21,358 nt of DNA. Origin: a virus. Under the pieces are notes generated by a model. It ran no database searches, was not told where the DNA came from, and worked only from the letters and a program-made list of their open reading frames with translations. Position numbers and translations under genes: made by a program. Where the stretch lies: the IMG/VR virus record IMGVR_UViG_3300035698_001539, positions 1 to 21,358 of that record, one strand, 5' to 3'. Positions 14,101 through 21,358 of this stretch are shown in pieces (position 1 is the first letter of the stretch; each line of letters starts with the position of its first letter).

Positions 14101-16570
14101 TATCAATAAAGTAATCAAGAATAGTACGTCTAATATGAGCATTTTCAAGTCCTCTTCCTACTTGGTCTATATATTCTGTTTGAGTATCTAATGGTGGACG
14201 GGTCTCTACAGGTACAATCTTACGTACCTTCTTTAATGAACCAGTACTAGAAGCACTAACATACGTCTTCTCCGTGGTACCAGTAGCGTTATGTATAACC
14301 TTATATGAGGGTACAAATGCAGGACGTAGAGCTATCCATTTATCAGCTACTGCTTGAGATAACTCCCCTGCTTTTACACGTTGTTGTAGTATGAATTTAT
14401 TAAACTCACTATATTCTTGTATGAACTGTTGTGCCCAAGGTTTATCTTTAAAGCGGGATAGCTTCTCTTCAGCTTGTCCACGAGATAGATGGGAACGTCT
14501 AGCAGTATCATCTAACATATCTTCGATAATAACCCCTACCTTATCCTTTGTGGACTTCAGTAGGTCAGCATCCTGTATCATACTATCAATATCATTGGCA
14601 AGCTTCTGTGCCTCCGATAGGATAGGTTGATATAACTCATCAGTCTCTGCTTTAGCAGCATCGAATACTGTAGCAAAGAACTTACCTAGGGTAGTACCCA
14701 GCTCTGTAGGGAGACCTAGATCCGTAGGATCAGGGGTACCTTGAGATATTACTCCTCGGGACTTAGAGACCTTACCATCTCCTGCTAGAGTCTCTAGGAT
14801 AGAGTTACCTTTATCGGCTAGTTCAGTATCAATAGTATAATAATCTGATATTACATTAGTAGCATCCAATAGATCATCAGGTTCTGTTACTAGTGCACCA
14901 TTCTCTGAGGCACGTTCAACCATAGTACGGAGATTATGTACTCCTTCTACTGTGTAGTGAGTACCATCCATCTCTAAGGTCTGTACGTACTTACTGTCTG
15001 TAGTGCTACCTACAGCATGGCTTGCCCATGTACCAGAGTTCTGATCAATCAGTTTAGCACCAGCCCAATCTGCATTATGAGCAGAAGGTGCTTGCATAAT
15101 ACCTTCGGCCTTACGTTTAGTACGTTCAATATCGTGCATTACCTTCCAGTTATCTATATGCATAGAATACAACTGGGGTAGAGCAACACCTTGATCGATA
15201 GTTACGTTACGGGTACTATAGTACTCATTCAATACACCCCGCACATAAGCAGGGCGTTCGTTATAGGGTACAGGTAGATTACTACCCCCACCGAAGTACA
15301 CATTACCAGTAGTAACGGTAGGAGGCTGTCCACCCATACCACCCCCCATATTGGTAAGGTAACCAATAGAGTTTAAGTCTACTAGGTCAGTAGAAGGGAG
15401 AGTAGAAGGGGGAGTAGAAGGGAGAGTAGTCATCTCTTCTACAACATCAGGCTCTATATTAATAGGGGTATCATTAAATGTGACATCCCCTAATTCTAAT
15501 TGTTCATCGTATGTAAGGAGGGATTGATCAGTAGGTTGGAATCCTAGTTGTTCCATCTCAGCTTTAACTGCATCTCCTTTTGCCCCACTAGCCTTAGTAA
15601 CTGCAATCTCAGCATCCTTACCAAAGATACTCTTGATGACTTGACGACCAGCTGGCAGTGCTCCACGAACAGCAGCATCACCGATGAAGCCCCCGATTAA
15701 TTCTTCCATACCACCCAGTATACGTCTAGAGAAAGGACTATTGACATCCTCCCCCATTAGTTCTGCTGATATAGGTTCGAAGGCTGTATCTACCCCACTG
15801 ACCATAGTAGAACCAGCAGCAAACTCGGAAGCTTCCTTACCTACTACTTTAGTGAACTCTCCTAGTTGTCCTAGTTTAGTACCCACCTTCTGGATAGCTC
15901 GGGGTTTGATCTGACTCAAACCTCCTACCATGAGGGTAGCGAAGTTGGTTACATCATCTGTATTTCTTGTCTCTTTAAGGACTGGGATATACGTATCTTT
16001 AATACGAGTAGTAAAGTCATCTATGGATTCACTGATAGCAGCACCATCATCACTAGCACCACGTAGGGCTTCAGTAAGGTGGGCTTCACCTGTATCTGAT
16101 AGGAGCATCTTAGGGACAAAGTTAAAAGGGTGTATCACATCAGTCTCTAGCTGGGAGGCTAGAAGGTCTGTGGAGATAGAGGCTACATCACTGGGTACTT
16201 GAGCGATAGCAGAAGCACCTTTAATCATTACATTGGTAGTATCCTTAGCACCTTCATTGAGTAACCCTACGAACATACCTAGATCTTCACCTAGGGGTAG
16301 GGACTCAGCAGTCTCTCTGGCTCCCTTATCCTTCTCACGGGCGTAATTACGGACAGCTAACATTACGTCACCTGCCATCTCACCTACTGTAGAATCAACG
16401 AACCAGTCTTTGACTGACTCCTTCTCAGTAGCTTCTTCATCTATATCGTCGAAGCTGAGAGGTTCTTCCTCGGCTATATCGTCGAAGCTTAGGGGGGCTT
16501 CTTCCTCGGCTATATCGTCGAAGCTTATAGGATCAACTGATCCATCGTCCATCTGGTATACGTTTAGCAT
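11129..16570 (-). CDS. Giant ejection/internal virion protein with C-terminal lytic transglycosylase
   Basis: A 1813-aa virion protein, probably ejected to carry DNA across the envelope. The N-terminus has three SFDDI-type acidic repeats (about 16-46), followed by a low-complexity Pro-Ser-Thr linker (about 381-396). A middle region (about 930-1160; e.g. GIFTPAITAKELID, RFDMMIRVAEYEG...NFSQKG) resembles large polyvalent protein LPD38-type segments, a match made from memory. The C-terminus (about 1625-1813) is a soluble lytic transglycosylase fold: AIQWAESD with likely catalytic E1658, then NGLMQL and a later helical part. This domain would cut peptidoglycan locally during entry. T7 gp16 carries its transglycosylase at the N-terminus, so the order here is reversed. 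The ATG directly follows the TAA of the 367-aa gene. Confidence 0.88.
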   Translation of the reverse strand: MLNVYQMDDGSVDPISFDDIAEEEAPLSFDDIAEEEPLSFDDIDEEATEKESVKDWFVDSTVGEMAGDVMLAVRNYAREKDKGARETAESLPLGEDLGMFVGLLNEGAKDTTNVMIKGASAIAQVPSDVASISTDLLASQLETDVIHPFNFVPKMLLSDTGEAHLTEALRGASDDGAAISESIDDFTTRIKDTYIPVLKETRNTDDVTNFATLMVGGLSQIKPRAIQKVGTKLGQLGEFTKVVGKEASEFAAGSTMVSGVDTAFEPISAELMGEDVNSPFSRRILGGMEELIGGFIGDAAVRGALPAGRQVIKSIFGKDAEIAVTKASGAKGDAVKAEMEQLGFQPTDQSLLTYDEQLELGDVTFNDTPINIEPDVVEEMTTLPSTPPSTLPSTDLVDLNSIGYLTNMGGGMGGQPPTVTTGNVYFGGGSNLPVPYNERPAYVRGVLNEYYSTRNVTIDQGVALPQLYSMHIDNWKVMHDIERTKRKAEGIMQAPSAHNADWAGAKLIDQNSGTWASHAVGSTTDSKYVQTLEMDGTHYTVEGVHNLRTMVERASENGALVTEPDDLLDATNVISDYYTIDTELADKGNSILETLAGDGKVSKSRGVISQGTPDPTDLGLPTELGTTLGKFFATVFDAAKAETDELYQPILSEAQKLANDIDSMIQDADLLKSTKDKVGVIIEDMLDDTARRSHLSRGQAEEKLSRFKDKPWAQQFIQEYSEFNKFILQQRVKAGELSQAVADKWIALRPAFVPSYKVIHNATGTTEKTYVSASSTGSLKKVRKIVPVETRPPLDTQTEYIDQVGRGLENAHIRRTILDYFIDNFEEGLDNVFRESPTEIKQAIESLRTGARKDITYDEFGGHEPSYQVGDDGIPVETPPDIITFSIDGGTMQLTIKDKDLWHLLEGTANNRKLMSRGWKAYRHVNAAIRVPVTGIFTPAITAKELIDSAIMSQMRIRDAINPMRYIRAAVSKERTPELYEFLSVNYGLGNRAGIMESLPGKESGEGLRRAMAAKKNKGLFKTFLTDETSGRSTLTPEDGSFSVGAAFNEGYHAYLTRFDMMIRVAEYEGLVKIGHTPREAIILMKERGVNFSQKGYGVDEGARKNMVLLLRKEYEKAKASGDKALIRKAKHNLRSTQGWAGMSFDGVSWVLYSNFVDNAIAHTAFARSMVNSQDILFSRAAYARGRFIKGAVFTSLAIMGTKAAVNEEGVASLFTKENEGDIAQRNKIQLGWLSLSRGFVAQGTSIIDEFSLTLASVLYSVAPDIMRDAIKENFPEVAQAMDDYDPSGNNIPMAALDAIHAQFRISPPVLSAAAQAVSGRTYFGGKTVPNHLEDEDPYLQTNDRTSQAMNILMEKMHEATGTSWSPARTEQFLNSITGTVFTKITQVADTMLSYYEITPEMRKLKPGEMFLVGGFTNSEQVAPDEWKTSERYYRVAEAANQAASVRDKLIESVEQGDEPESDLNKFYDQNRELLKIHDVIQEDQKTLKTITKNSRFIRNDQNTRFVNNGDRAFFGSQLKTELLDELKLQRYEVMKGTLDKIQSMPNGPTVIDDLSNASSFTLLTLQLVDGISDTIGRVLEPRESLSEIEDSPLEWDAIEDKTPPPTAKVSYNVDGDKLEELATLTNITPSAIISMNTSVGEATQIPPILLTAIQWAESDLKPRPNDAGDSTANGLMQLTDGTWNLAVDKFGDKYGVDKSMRGNHYAETLMSAAVLRDDVLYATAKFNSHVTPTEVYTLHHFGRSEGTELLKVNRSADSTLKVNRVLGDAALKANPHIVKNKDGAYLTVRQLYNRLQGRLYARMDDEGVELDQ
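15390..15425 (-). repeat. Three 12-base repeats encoding a PST linker
   Basis: A 12-base unit, GTAGAAGGGAGA with one base varying in the middle copy, occurs three times head to tail. It encodes a Ser-Thr-(Leu/Pro)-Pro linker within the giant ejection protein, around residue 381-396. This is a short tandem array that may vary in copy number between strains. Confidence 0.85.
16441..16526 (-). repeat. Three direct repeats encoding SFDDI peptides
   Basis: The 16-base core CTATATCGTCGAAGCT recurs at 16441-16456, 16474-16489 and 16510-16525 (plus-strand reading), spaced 33 and 36 bases. It encodes SFDDI-(A/D)-EE three times at the N-terminus of the giant ejection protein. The two right-hand copies are identical over a longer stretch. 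The near-identical DNA points to recent duplication or ongoing expansion and contraction. Confidence 0.9.
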
Positions 16571-17674
16571 TTAGTTACCCTTGCTTTTTAATCCGTCTAT
16601 ATCTTTCTGGGAGAGGGTACGTTTGGTACCATCCTTCATCTTGACAGTTTGTCCTACAGTGAGAGTCCTACCATTCTGTGTTATTGAATTTGGGGTAGCA
16701 TCCACCATACTCTCCTTGGTGTCACTTGTAGATGGGAACTCTACATCCCCATCTGTAGTAGGGTTATCTTGTATCTCTTCCAGCAAGGCTTCACCACCGT
16801 ACTTACGGAATAACTTCTTATCATCGTCACTAAGGAACTCTTTATACTCTGGATCAGTAATCTCGATACCATACTTCTCGAAGGTCTCGTCTGCTGACTT
16901 AATAGCTTCAAGAGCTTCCTTACGATACTTAGCACGTAGGGTATTCTTCTTACCAAAGGTGTCTAATGATATATCCTTAAAGAAGTTCTTACCTTTAATC
17001 AGGTTAGCAGTGGCGGTAGCTAGTTCAGCGGGGTTGTCTAATGCTACTGTACCTAGGCTACGACCTTGGTCATCCCTAGCAGTGAACTTCTTCTTAACAA
17101 CACTCATTAGGTTATCAAATTCTATCTCAGAACTCTTAAGACGATCATTATCAATACTACGGATCATAGTGTTAGCAAAGAAGGGGGAGGGATCATTCTC
17201 TCCACCTTTAGCTGCCTCTTGATCAAAGTCATTAGACCAGTTAGTCTCTAGCTCTGTCTTATCTAGATTTCTCTTACGGTCCTCCTCTTGAGCACTTTGG
17301 TCTCTCTTAGAACGAGTCTGATTAAGAGCCTGTCCTAACAGCTTAGCACCCTCGGTAGGATCATCAAGGATAGTCTGTTTAATAGTCTGTAGGTAACCTT
17401 CATCAAGTCCTTTAGTACGTAACTTCTCGAAGGTAGTGGATAAGGATCCCATATCATTACCCCCACTCTTACCGAAGTAGCGTTCAAAGGCATCCTCTGC
17501 CTCCATCTTCTTATTCTCACGCTCTAGGCGGTACTTAGTCTCAAGGGCTTCCTTAGTAGCCTTGGATGTCTCTAGTCTATCCTTAGTCTTCTCAGCAGCC
17601 TTCTGTCGAACAGCCTGATCTTCACGCATGTTCTCACCGAGAGCACCGATGAAGTAATCCATCTTACGTCCCAT
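16571..17674 (-). CDS. Charged helical virion-block protein
   Basis: A 367-aa protein of unknown family. Residues about 15-70 are a highly charged helix or coiled coil rich in Lys, Glu and Arg, and residues about 125-155 are similar. The C-terminal part has DNPTTDGDVEFPSTSD, then a small beta-like tail (GRTLTVGQTVKMKDGTKRTLSQKDIDGL, about 335-362). It sits between two small virion-like genes and the giant ejection protein, with stop and start touching on one side and ends overlapping by one base on the other. Position and helical character suggest an internal or ejection protein, perhaps in the place of T7 gp15. No sequence motif proves it. Confidence 0.75.
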   Translation of the reverse strand: MGRKMDYFIGALGENMREDQAVRQKAAEKTKDRLETSKATKEALETKYRLERENKKMEAEDAFERYFGKSGGNDMGSLSTTFEKLRTKGLDEGYLQTIKQTILDDPTEGAKLLGQALNQTRSKRDQSAQEEDRKRNLDKTELETNWSNDFDQEAAKGGENDPSPFFANTMIRSIDNDRLKSSEIEFDNLMSVVKKKFTARDDQGRSLGTVALDNPAELATATANLIKGKNFFKDISLDTFGKKNTLRAKYRKEALEAIKSADETFEKYGIEITDPEYKEFLSDDDKKLFRKYGGEALLEEIQDNPTTDGDVEFPSTSDTKESMVDATPNSITQNGRTLTVGQTVKMKDGTKRTLSQKDIDGLKSKGN

Positions 17675-18246
17675 TACTTAGACTCCTCTGTTAGTATACT
17701 ACCACCAGTTAACTCTCCAGAAGCGGGGTCATCATGGGGGTTATACTCTTCTTCTACTTCTATACCCATAGCTCCTGTTACGGGGGTAAGGATACTCTCT
17801 CCAGTCAGTTCACCACTAGCTGGATCTTCATCTGCTTCTCTCTGCTTACGGTCACCACGAGCTAGTAGTTCTCCTATAGCTCGTTCACGTTTAGCATCAG
17901 GACGTTTGTACTTAATATCCTTAGGGCTTACACCTTGTGCTACACCAGCAGCTACGACTGTAGCCATTGTACGTTTAGCAATAAGGGCAGCTACATCAGG
18001 TGTGAACTTACCGTCAGCAAATCCCTTTACAAGGATACCGTTGGTAATGTCACTAGCGTATACACCCTGCTCTAGGGCAGCAGCAATAGCTGGGCCTGTG
18101 TATTTATCTGAGATCTTATCCATCACATAGAACATAGCCTCCTCATCAGAAGCATACTGTGGGGGTTGCTCATAAGCAGCAGCACCTACAGGTTTAGTAA
18201 GGCTTTCACCTGGGATTGGTCTACTAAAAAGGTCGCGTTTGTTCAT
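17674..18246 (-). CDS. Unknown virion-block protein with duplicated C-terminal peptide
   Basis: A 190-aa protein. An N-terminal RDLFSRP motif is followed by a helical, Ala-rich domain (about 33-120) and an acidic tail. The tail holds two copies of DPASGELTGxSIL separated by about 20 residues. ATG 18246 (MNKRDLF) has GGGAGAT upstream and is preferred over an in-frame codon at 18294. The start overlaps the upstream gene by 23 bases, and the stop overlaps the next start by one base. It lies within the ejection-protein cluster, so a virion role is likely, but the family is unknown. Confidence 0.75.
   Translation of the reverse strand: MNKRDLFSRPIPGESLTKPVGAAAYEQPPQYASDEEAMFYVMDKISDKYTGPAIAAALEQGVYASDITNGILVKGFADGKFTPDVAALIAKRTMATVVAAGVAQGVSPKDIKYKRPDAKRERAIGELLARGDRKQREADEDPASGELTGESILTPVTGAMGIEVEEEYNPHDDPASGELTGGSILTEESK
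17692..17826 (-). repeat. Two copies of a 13-residue peptide with diverged codons
   Basis: Copies lie at 17692-17730 and 17788-17826 (both minus strand) and encode DPASGELTG-(G/E)-SIL. Twelve of 13 residues are identical, but only three of those twelve codons are identical (GCT, ACT, AGT). The rest are synonymous, including a Ser TCT/AGT switch and Leu TTA/CTG. The protein repeat is therefore old and has been kept. Confidence 0.9.
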
Positions 18247-18565
18247 CGTACTTATCTCCCTTAGCAATCTGGTAGATACGATCATACCAGTCATTACTTA
18301 TCTCTTTACCATCTGCTGACTTAATAGCTTGACTATCCCCTAAGGCTCTATCGAACTCAGCCATAGCTCCTACTGGTAGGTCTATACTATCATAGTCTGG
18401 TTTCTCTGTGGCAGTCTCTACAGCACTAGGTGTGGAGCCTCCAGCAAAGCTACCGGATACAGCTTTCACTACATCTAGTACCCCTTTATCATCTGTGATG
18501 TCTCTGAAGAAACCATCTACATCATCGTAGAATTCTTCTACACCATCTAAGAAATCGTCAAACAT
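18224..18565 (-). CDS. Small acidic virion-block protein
   Basis: A 113-aa, strongly acidic protein. Residues about 1-30 are rich in Asp, Glu and Phe (FDDFLDGVEEFYDDVDGFF), which could form an amphipathic helix. A Gly/Ser/Thr linker (about 38-56) and a helical C-terminal part follow. It is not recognised. It lies three bases after the 508-aa gene and overlaps the next gene by 23 bases, so it belongs to the same late operon. Confidence 0.7.
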   Translation of the reverse strand: MFDDFLDGVEEFYDDVDGFFRDITDDKGVLDVVKAVSGSFAGGSTPSAVETATEKPDYDSIDLPVGAMAEFDRALGDSQAIKSADGKEISNDWYDRIYQIAKGDKYDEQTRPF

Positions 18566-18567
18566 AT

Positions 18568-20094
18568 CTAGCTTCCTCCTGGAAATAATCCTATAATTGT
18601 AGAGATAATGTCAGCATAACCGCCACCTCCCGCTTTCTCTGCATCAAAGTTTGCACTTTGTGTGCCCTCTATTAATGCGTATTCATGTTTAATAGCTGCT
18701 AGAGCTAGGTTATAATCACGAGTAGTAGATGACTCACTAGCAGTAAATGCCCATGAGGCTTCATCACGTAGGGATTGCCATAGTGCATTAAGACTATAAT
18801 TACTTAAGTTAAAGGCATTCTGTACGTTGAGTTGGTTAGCTGCATTGATAGCAGCGGTGTTACTTGTATTGATCTGTCTACGCCATTGGGTGTTAGATTG
18901 GTCTACTACTTGTCCCATACTAGCATTGAACTGGTCTGTCTGGAAGTCCATGTTAGCATTGAACTGCTCAACTGCTGTACGCTGTTGTTCATTAAAGATA
19001 TCAGTAGAGACATCCATCTGACCTTGAGCTAGCTCCATCTGATTAAGTTGGGCTGCATTAAACTGCTCTAAGGCTGTAACACGGTTAGCATTCTGGTTAG
19101 CAATGTTGGATACTAACTCAGCTTGGAACATACTGATCTGTTGACCACTAGCTGCATTGAATTGATTAGCTGCATTGATAGCTGCTTGATCGGAGAGTAG
19201 AGCTTGCTGTCTATTCTGTGTATTGACCATAGCTGCTTGTTGTTCGTTAGCTAGGTTCTGCATATCCATCTGGAAGTATGTGCTGGCATCGTGACTAGCT
19301 ATCTGTATGGCTGATTGCTGTACTGCCTCTGTGATTGCACCTACACCAATAGAGCTGTTACCTAGGCCTCGTGAGGCCATAGCATCGGTTGCTACACGAA
19401 CTGCACCTTGTGCCCATTCTGCAATAGCTCCGTTATCTGTGTCGTTGTATAGCTTAGTAAGCTGGCCCACCATCGTACCTAGCTCGGATACCTGACCCTG
19501 AGCTGCTGTCATCTGTGCTTCAGTACCGGCTACGGTAGCTGCACTGTAGTTGGCAGGAGTAGCGATGTATTGCTGTCCGGTGTTAGGGTTTACTACGATG
19601 TTAGAACCATCAGCTTGGGCTACATTCATCGTGGGGTTGCCTACTGCATTGGCATCACTTATACCTGTATTAGAGATAGGGGTATAGGTCATTAGCTCAC
19701 CATTCTGAGCTGTCATAGTAAAGGGTACCATCTCAGCACCATTAGGTAATGAGGGATCATTGACGTTGTTAGCTAGGTGGGCATTGATAGTAGTAGGAGC
19801 GTTAACAGTACCAGTAGTCCCTGTGGTAGCAGTGGTAGCCGTAGTAGTAGTGCCTGAGGACGCTGTAGCGGTAGGGGTACCTGCCCCAGCAGATAACCAT
19901 GCAGCACCTTGTGAGGCTGACATGTTATTACGTAGTGCTTGGAGTTCTGCTGCTGCTTGAGGGTTGGATGCTGCTATCTGACTAGCAACACTATTACCAC
20001 TTGCAGCTTCACCGTAGGTAAGACCTGTAATACCATACTTAGCTGCAACATTAGCTGCTAGTTGTTGGGCGTTGTTAGTTGGGTTAGTTGTCAT
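18568..20094 (-). CDS. Gln/Asn/Ala-rich internal virion protein with hendecad repeats
   Basis: A 508-aa protein, probably an ejection-type or tail-internal protein by position and composition. Residues 1-70 are Ala-rich. A Thr/Ser/Gly linker (about 70-105) leads to a small beta-like domain (about 115-185). From about 195 to 460 it is helical and very rich in Gln, Asn and Ala. Within it, a (N/E/D)Q(F)NA motif recurs every 11 residues: F312, F323, F345, F367, F378, F389, then S400, S411, L422, Y433 in the same register. Such an 11-residue period fits a hendecad helical bundle. The C-terminus ends in a short hydrophobic segment (YADIISTIIGLFPGG, about 493-507) that might touch membrane. The start has AAGGGGAT upstream. 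Confidence 0.8.
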   Translation of the reverse strand: MTTNPTNNAQQLAANVAAKYGITGLTYGEAASGNSVASQIAASNPQAAAELQALRNNMSASQGAAWLSAGAGTPTATASSGTTTTATTATTGTTGTVNAPTTINAHLANNVNDPSLPNGAEMVPFTMTAQNGELMTYTPISNTGISDANAVGNPTMNVAQADGSNIVVNPNTGQQYIATPANYSAATVAGTEAQMTAAQGQVSELGTMVGQLTKLYNDTDNGAIAEWAQGAVRVATDAMASRGLGNSSIGVGAITEAVQQSAIQIASHDASTYFQMDMQNLANEQQAAMVNTQNRQQALLSDQAAINAANQFNAASGQQISMFQAELVSNIANQNANRVTALEQFNAAQLNQMELAQGQMDVSTDIFNEQQRTAVEQFNANMDFQTDQFNASMGQVVDQSNTQWRRQINTSNTAAINAANQLNVQNAFNLSNYSLNALWQSLRDEASWAFTASESSTTRDYNLALAAIKHEYALIEGTQSANFDAEKAGGGGYADIISTIIGLFPGGS

Positions 20095-20104
20095 TATTAT
20101 CCCC

Positions 20105-20812
20105 TTACGGTGTGTTTCCTGTGATTGCTACTGAAGCATTGTTAGTCCATACTGGACGGACATCATCTGTAGTAGCATCGGTATTTACTGATACCCTACT
20201 CCATAAGTCGGTGAGGCCAGTAGTGTCTTGCATCTTACCAGCGGTCCCATCAAATATTTCAGCATTAGTAGGATTAGAGCCACTAACAAATGTGGATTGA
20301 AATAGGTACCCAGCAAAATCACGACCTATCTGTGTGTTTTGGGTATCTGTATTGATCTCACTATACCAGTTATAAGAAGTGGCTGGGGATGACTCTGAGT
20401 TATTGACGTACACCTTAACTCTATCGGCGGCAGTACCTTGACTACCATCATAATCAACCTTAACGCAATACCATGTATTGGTTGTGATACTTGAGGGGAA
20501 CGCTCCAGAGATAGAGGTGCTATCGGCAGTATTTCGTAGCGATACCCCCACATTGCCGGTTCCAGAGTTGATATCAATCATAAATTCACTACCGGAGGAT
20601 GTGCCGCCCGTTACGCCTTTAAATATAACGTCATTACCCTGTGATAATGTCAAATAAACTGATCCAGCCCATGTCCATTGGGTGCGATCATACCCACCCC
20701 AATTAGTTGATGACATACTGAGCTTTTGTGATATGGAATCGATAAAGGCTAGGCTACTGGAAGGCACTCCACCATAGCTATGGAAAGGTACTATACTGGG
20801 TAATATCAACAT
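20105..20812 (-). CDS. LamG-like (concanavalin-fold) virion protein
   Basis: A 235-aa beta-rich protein resembling LamG jelly-roll domains of phage adhesins and decoration proteins. It starts with a strand pattern (KLSMSSTNW ... WTWAGSVYLT), continues with GNDVIFKG and a Gly/Ser/Thr loop, and then has the typical TNTWYCVKVDYDG...DRVKVYVNNSE block. Such domains bind glycans or protein. The position next to the fibre-like protein suggests a receptor- or surface-binding role. The ATG comes one base after the upstream stop with only a weak ribosome site, so translation is probably coupled to the fibre gene. Confidence 0.75.
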   Translation of the reverse strand: MLILPSIVPFHSYGGVPSSSLAFIDSISQKLSMSSTNWGGYDRTQWTWAGSVYLTLSQGNDVIFKGVTGGTSSGSEFMIDINSGTGNVGVSLRNTADSTSISGAFPSSITTNTWYCVKVDYDGSQGTAADRVKVYVNNSESSPATSYNWYSEINTDTQNTQIGRDFAGYLFQSTFVSGSNPTNAEIFDGTAGKMQDTTGLTDLWSRVSVNTDATTDDVRPVWTNNASVAITGNTP

Positions 20813-20813
20813 C

Positions 20814-21358
20814 TTATTGAAGTACCGTTACATGGGCTTGAGTGAAGCCATTAATCCTACGCACGTCGATGAAGAAATCATCAGCGTTAGTAGTAGTTAG
20901 ATCATCACCAGTCGTAACTGTGAAGCCACTTGTGGTGATAGCACCAGCCGAAGCATCATTCGTGTATTGGATAGTGATCACTGTATCGTTGGCAGGTGGG
21001 GCTAATGTATGAGCACCTCCATTGACAGCTTTCTGTATATTGCCGTTAGCTTCATCAGGGGTGAAGGTACCAGTAGTCTTGGTACCAGCATCAAAGGTCG
21101 TAGCAGCGTACCCTACGGATAGGGTGTCTGTTACATCTGCCTTGAGGATGTCTGCATCATATGCCTGTACGTTCACACCGATATCAGCATCAACTACGTA
21201 GGTAGCATCGTATGCCTGTACGGTTGTACCAATATCAGAGTTATATGTTATATCTGCTGTATCACTAAGATCTGTAGAGGCTACACTACCAAGGGCTACG
21301 GTAGGGTTACCTGTTACGCCAGTACCATTGGTAATAACAATCTTAGCATCAGCAGCTG
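20814..21358 (-). CDS. Tail-fibre-like protein, N-terminus outside the window
   Basis: The frame is open to the window edge, so only the last 181 residues are visible. The sequence is rich in Thr, Asp, Ala and Val. It contains two DIG-xx-VQAYDA repeats, a pattern common in phage tail fibres, followed by a beta-rich end (GAITTSGFTVTTGDD...DFFIDVRRINGFTQAHVTVLQ). A GTG at 21176 could be mistaken for the start, but the same frame continues upstream with matching fibre-like sequence. It is probably involved in host attachment. The stop is one base before the LamG-like gene start. Confidence 0.75.
   Translation of the reverse strand, partial: AADAKIVITNGTGVTGNPTVALGSVASTDLSDTADITYNSDIGTTVQAYDATYVVDADIGVNVQAYDADILKADVTDTLSVGYAATTFDAGTKTTGTFTPDEANGNIQKAVNGGAHTLAPPANDTVITIQYTNDASAGAITTSGFTVTTGDDLTTTNADDFFIDVRRINGFTQAHVTVLQ
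21153..21236 (-). repeat. Two fibre peptide repeats (DIG-xx-VQAYDA)
   Basis: An 11-codon unit occurs at 21204-21236 and 21153-21185, 51 bases apart, encoding DIGTTVQAYDA and DIGVNVQAYDA. The DNA is similar but not identical. It is probably the end of a longer repeat series lying beyond the window edge. Confidence 0.8.

Noticed and set aside
16441-16526. Regular repeats as a CRISPR array
   Set aside because: Units are in frame within a coding region, spacers are too short (17-20 bases) and are themselves repetitive.
16581-17222. Long plus-strand open frame (213 codons) opposite the 367-aa gene
   Set aside because: It is leucine/serine-rich shadow sequence typical of the complement of a charged gene, and it has no ribosome site and no promoter. 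The minus-strand gene fits the operon exactly.
1-21358. tRNA genes, integrase, repressor or attachment sites
   Set aside because: No cloverleaf, integrase motif or lysogeny gene was seen on either strand. All space is filled by DNA-metabolism, accessory, virion and lysis genes.

Overview
This window looks like part of the genome of a lytic, podovirus-like tailed phage (T7-like in its DNA-metabolism and lysis enzymes) infecting a Gram-negative, probably aerobic and possibly marine bacterium. The basis is a T7-type endonuclease I, a T7-type lysozyme amidase, an Rz/Rz1-like spanin pair (needed only for an outer membrane), a class I (oxygen-requiring) ribonucleotide reductase, and a run of ejection-type virion proteins ending in a lytic transglycosylase. 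No integrase, repressor, tRNA, rRNA or CRISPR array was seen. Portal, capsid, terminase, polymerase and helicase genes are not in the window. The marine assignment and exact phage family are guesses.

Layout: the window holds two convergent gene blocks. Positions 26-7161 (+) are DNA and nucleotide metabolism: a PD-(D/E)XK exonuclease, nrdA carrying a LAGLIDADG intein, an unknown 277-aa gene, nrdB, two small unknown genes, endonuclease I, and a DEDDy exonuclease with a zinc ribbon. Together they would degrade and resolve DNA and supply dNTPs for replication. Positions 7158-10029 (+) are a tightly packed accessory block of small genes. It holds a possibly frameshifted ORF, a DUF6378-like gene, several unknown proteins, a Fic-family enzyme with its inhibitory helix motif, and a zinc-ribbon protein. 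A host-type extended -10 promoter at 7352-7360 probably starts part of this block.

Positions 10018-21358 (-) are late genes, transcribed right to left: a tail-fibre-like protein cut by the window edge, a LamG-like lectin-fold protein, a 508-aa hendecad-repeat protein, two small virion-like proteins, a 367-aa charged helical protein, a 1813-aa ejection protein with a C-terminal lytic transglycosylase, then the lysis cassette (amidase, holin, i-spanin, embedded o-spanin).

The most unusual points are these. (1) The only convincing intrinsic terminator for the late minus-strand operon lies at 9148-9179. That is about 840 bases beyond the last lysis gene, so late transcripts would run antisense through three plus-strand genes. 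(2) The NrdA intein sits directly before the radical-forming catalytic cysteine and has clearly different leucine codon use from its host gene. (3) A 508-aa virion protein shows an 11-residue ladder over about 120 residues. (4) A virion-block protein carries two nearly identical 13-residue peptides whose codons have almost all diverged synonymously. There is no gene-free stretch longer than 300 bases. The largest gap, about 7162-7384, holds the frameshifted ORF and the promoter.
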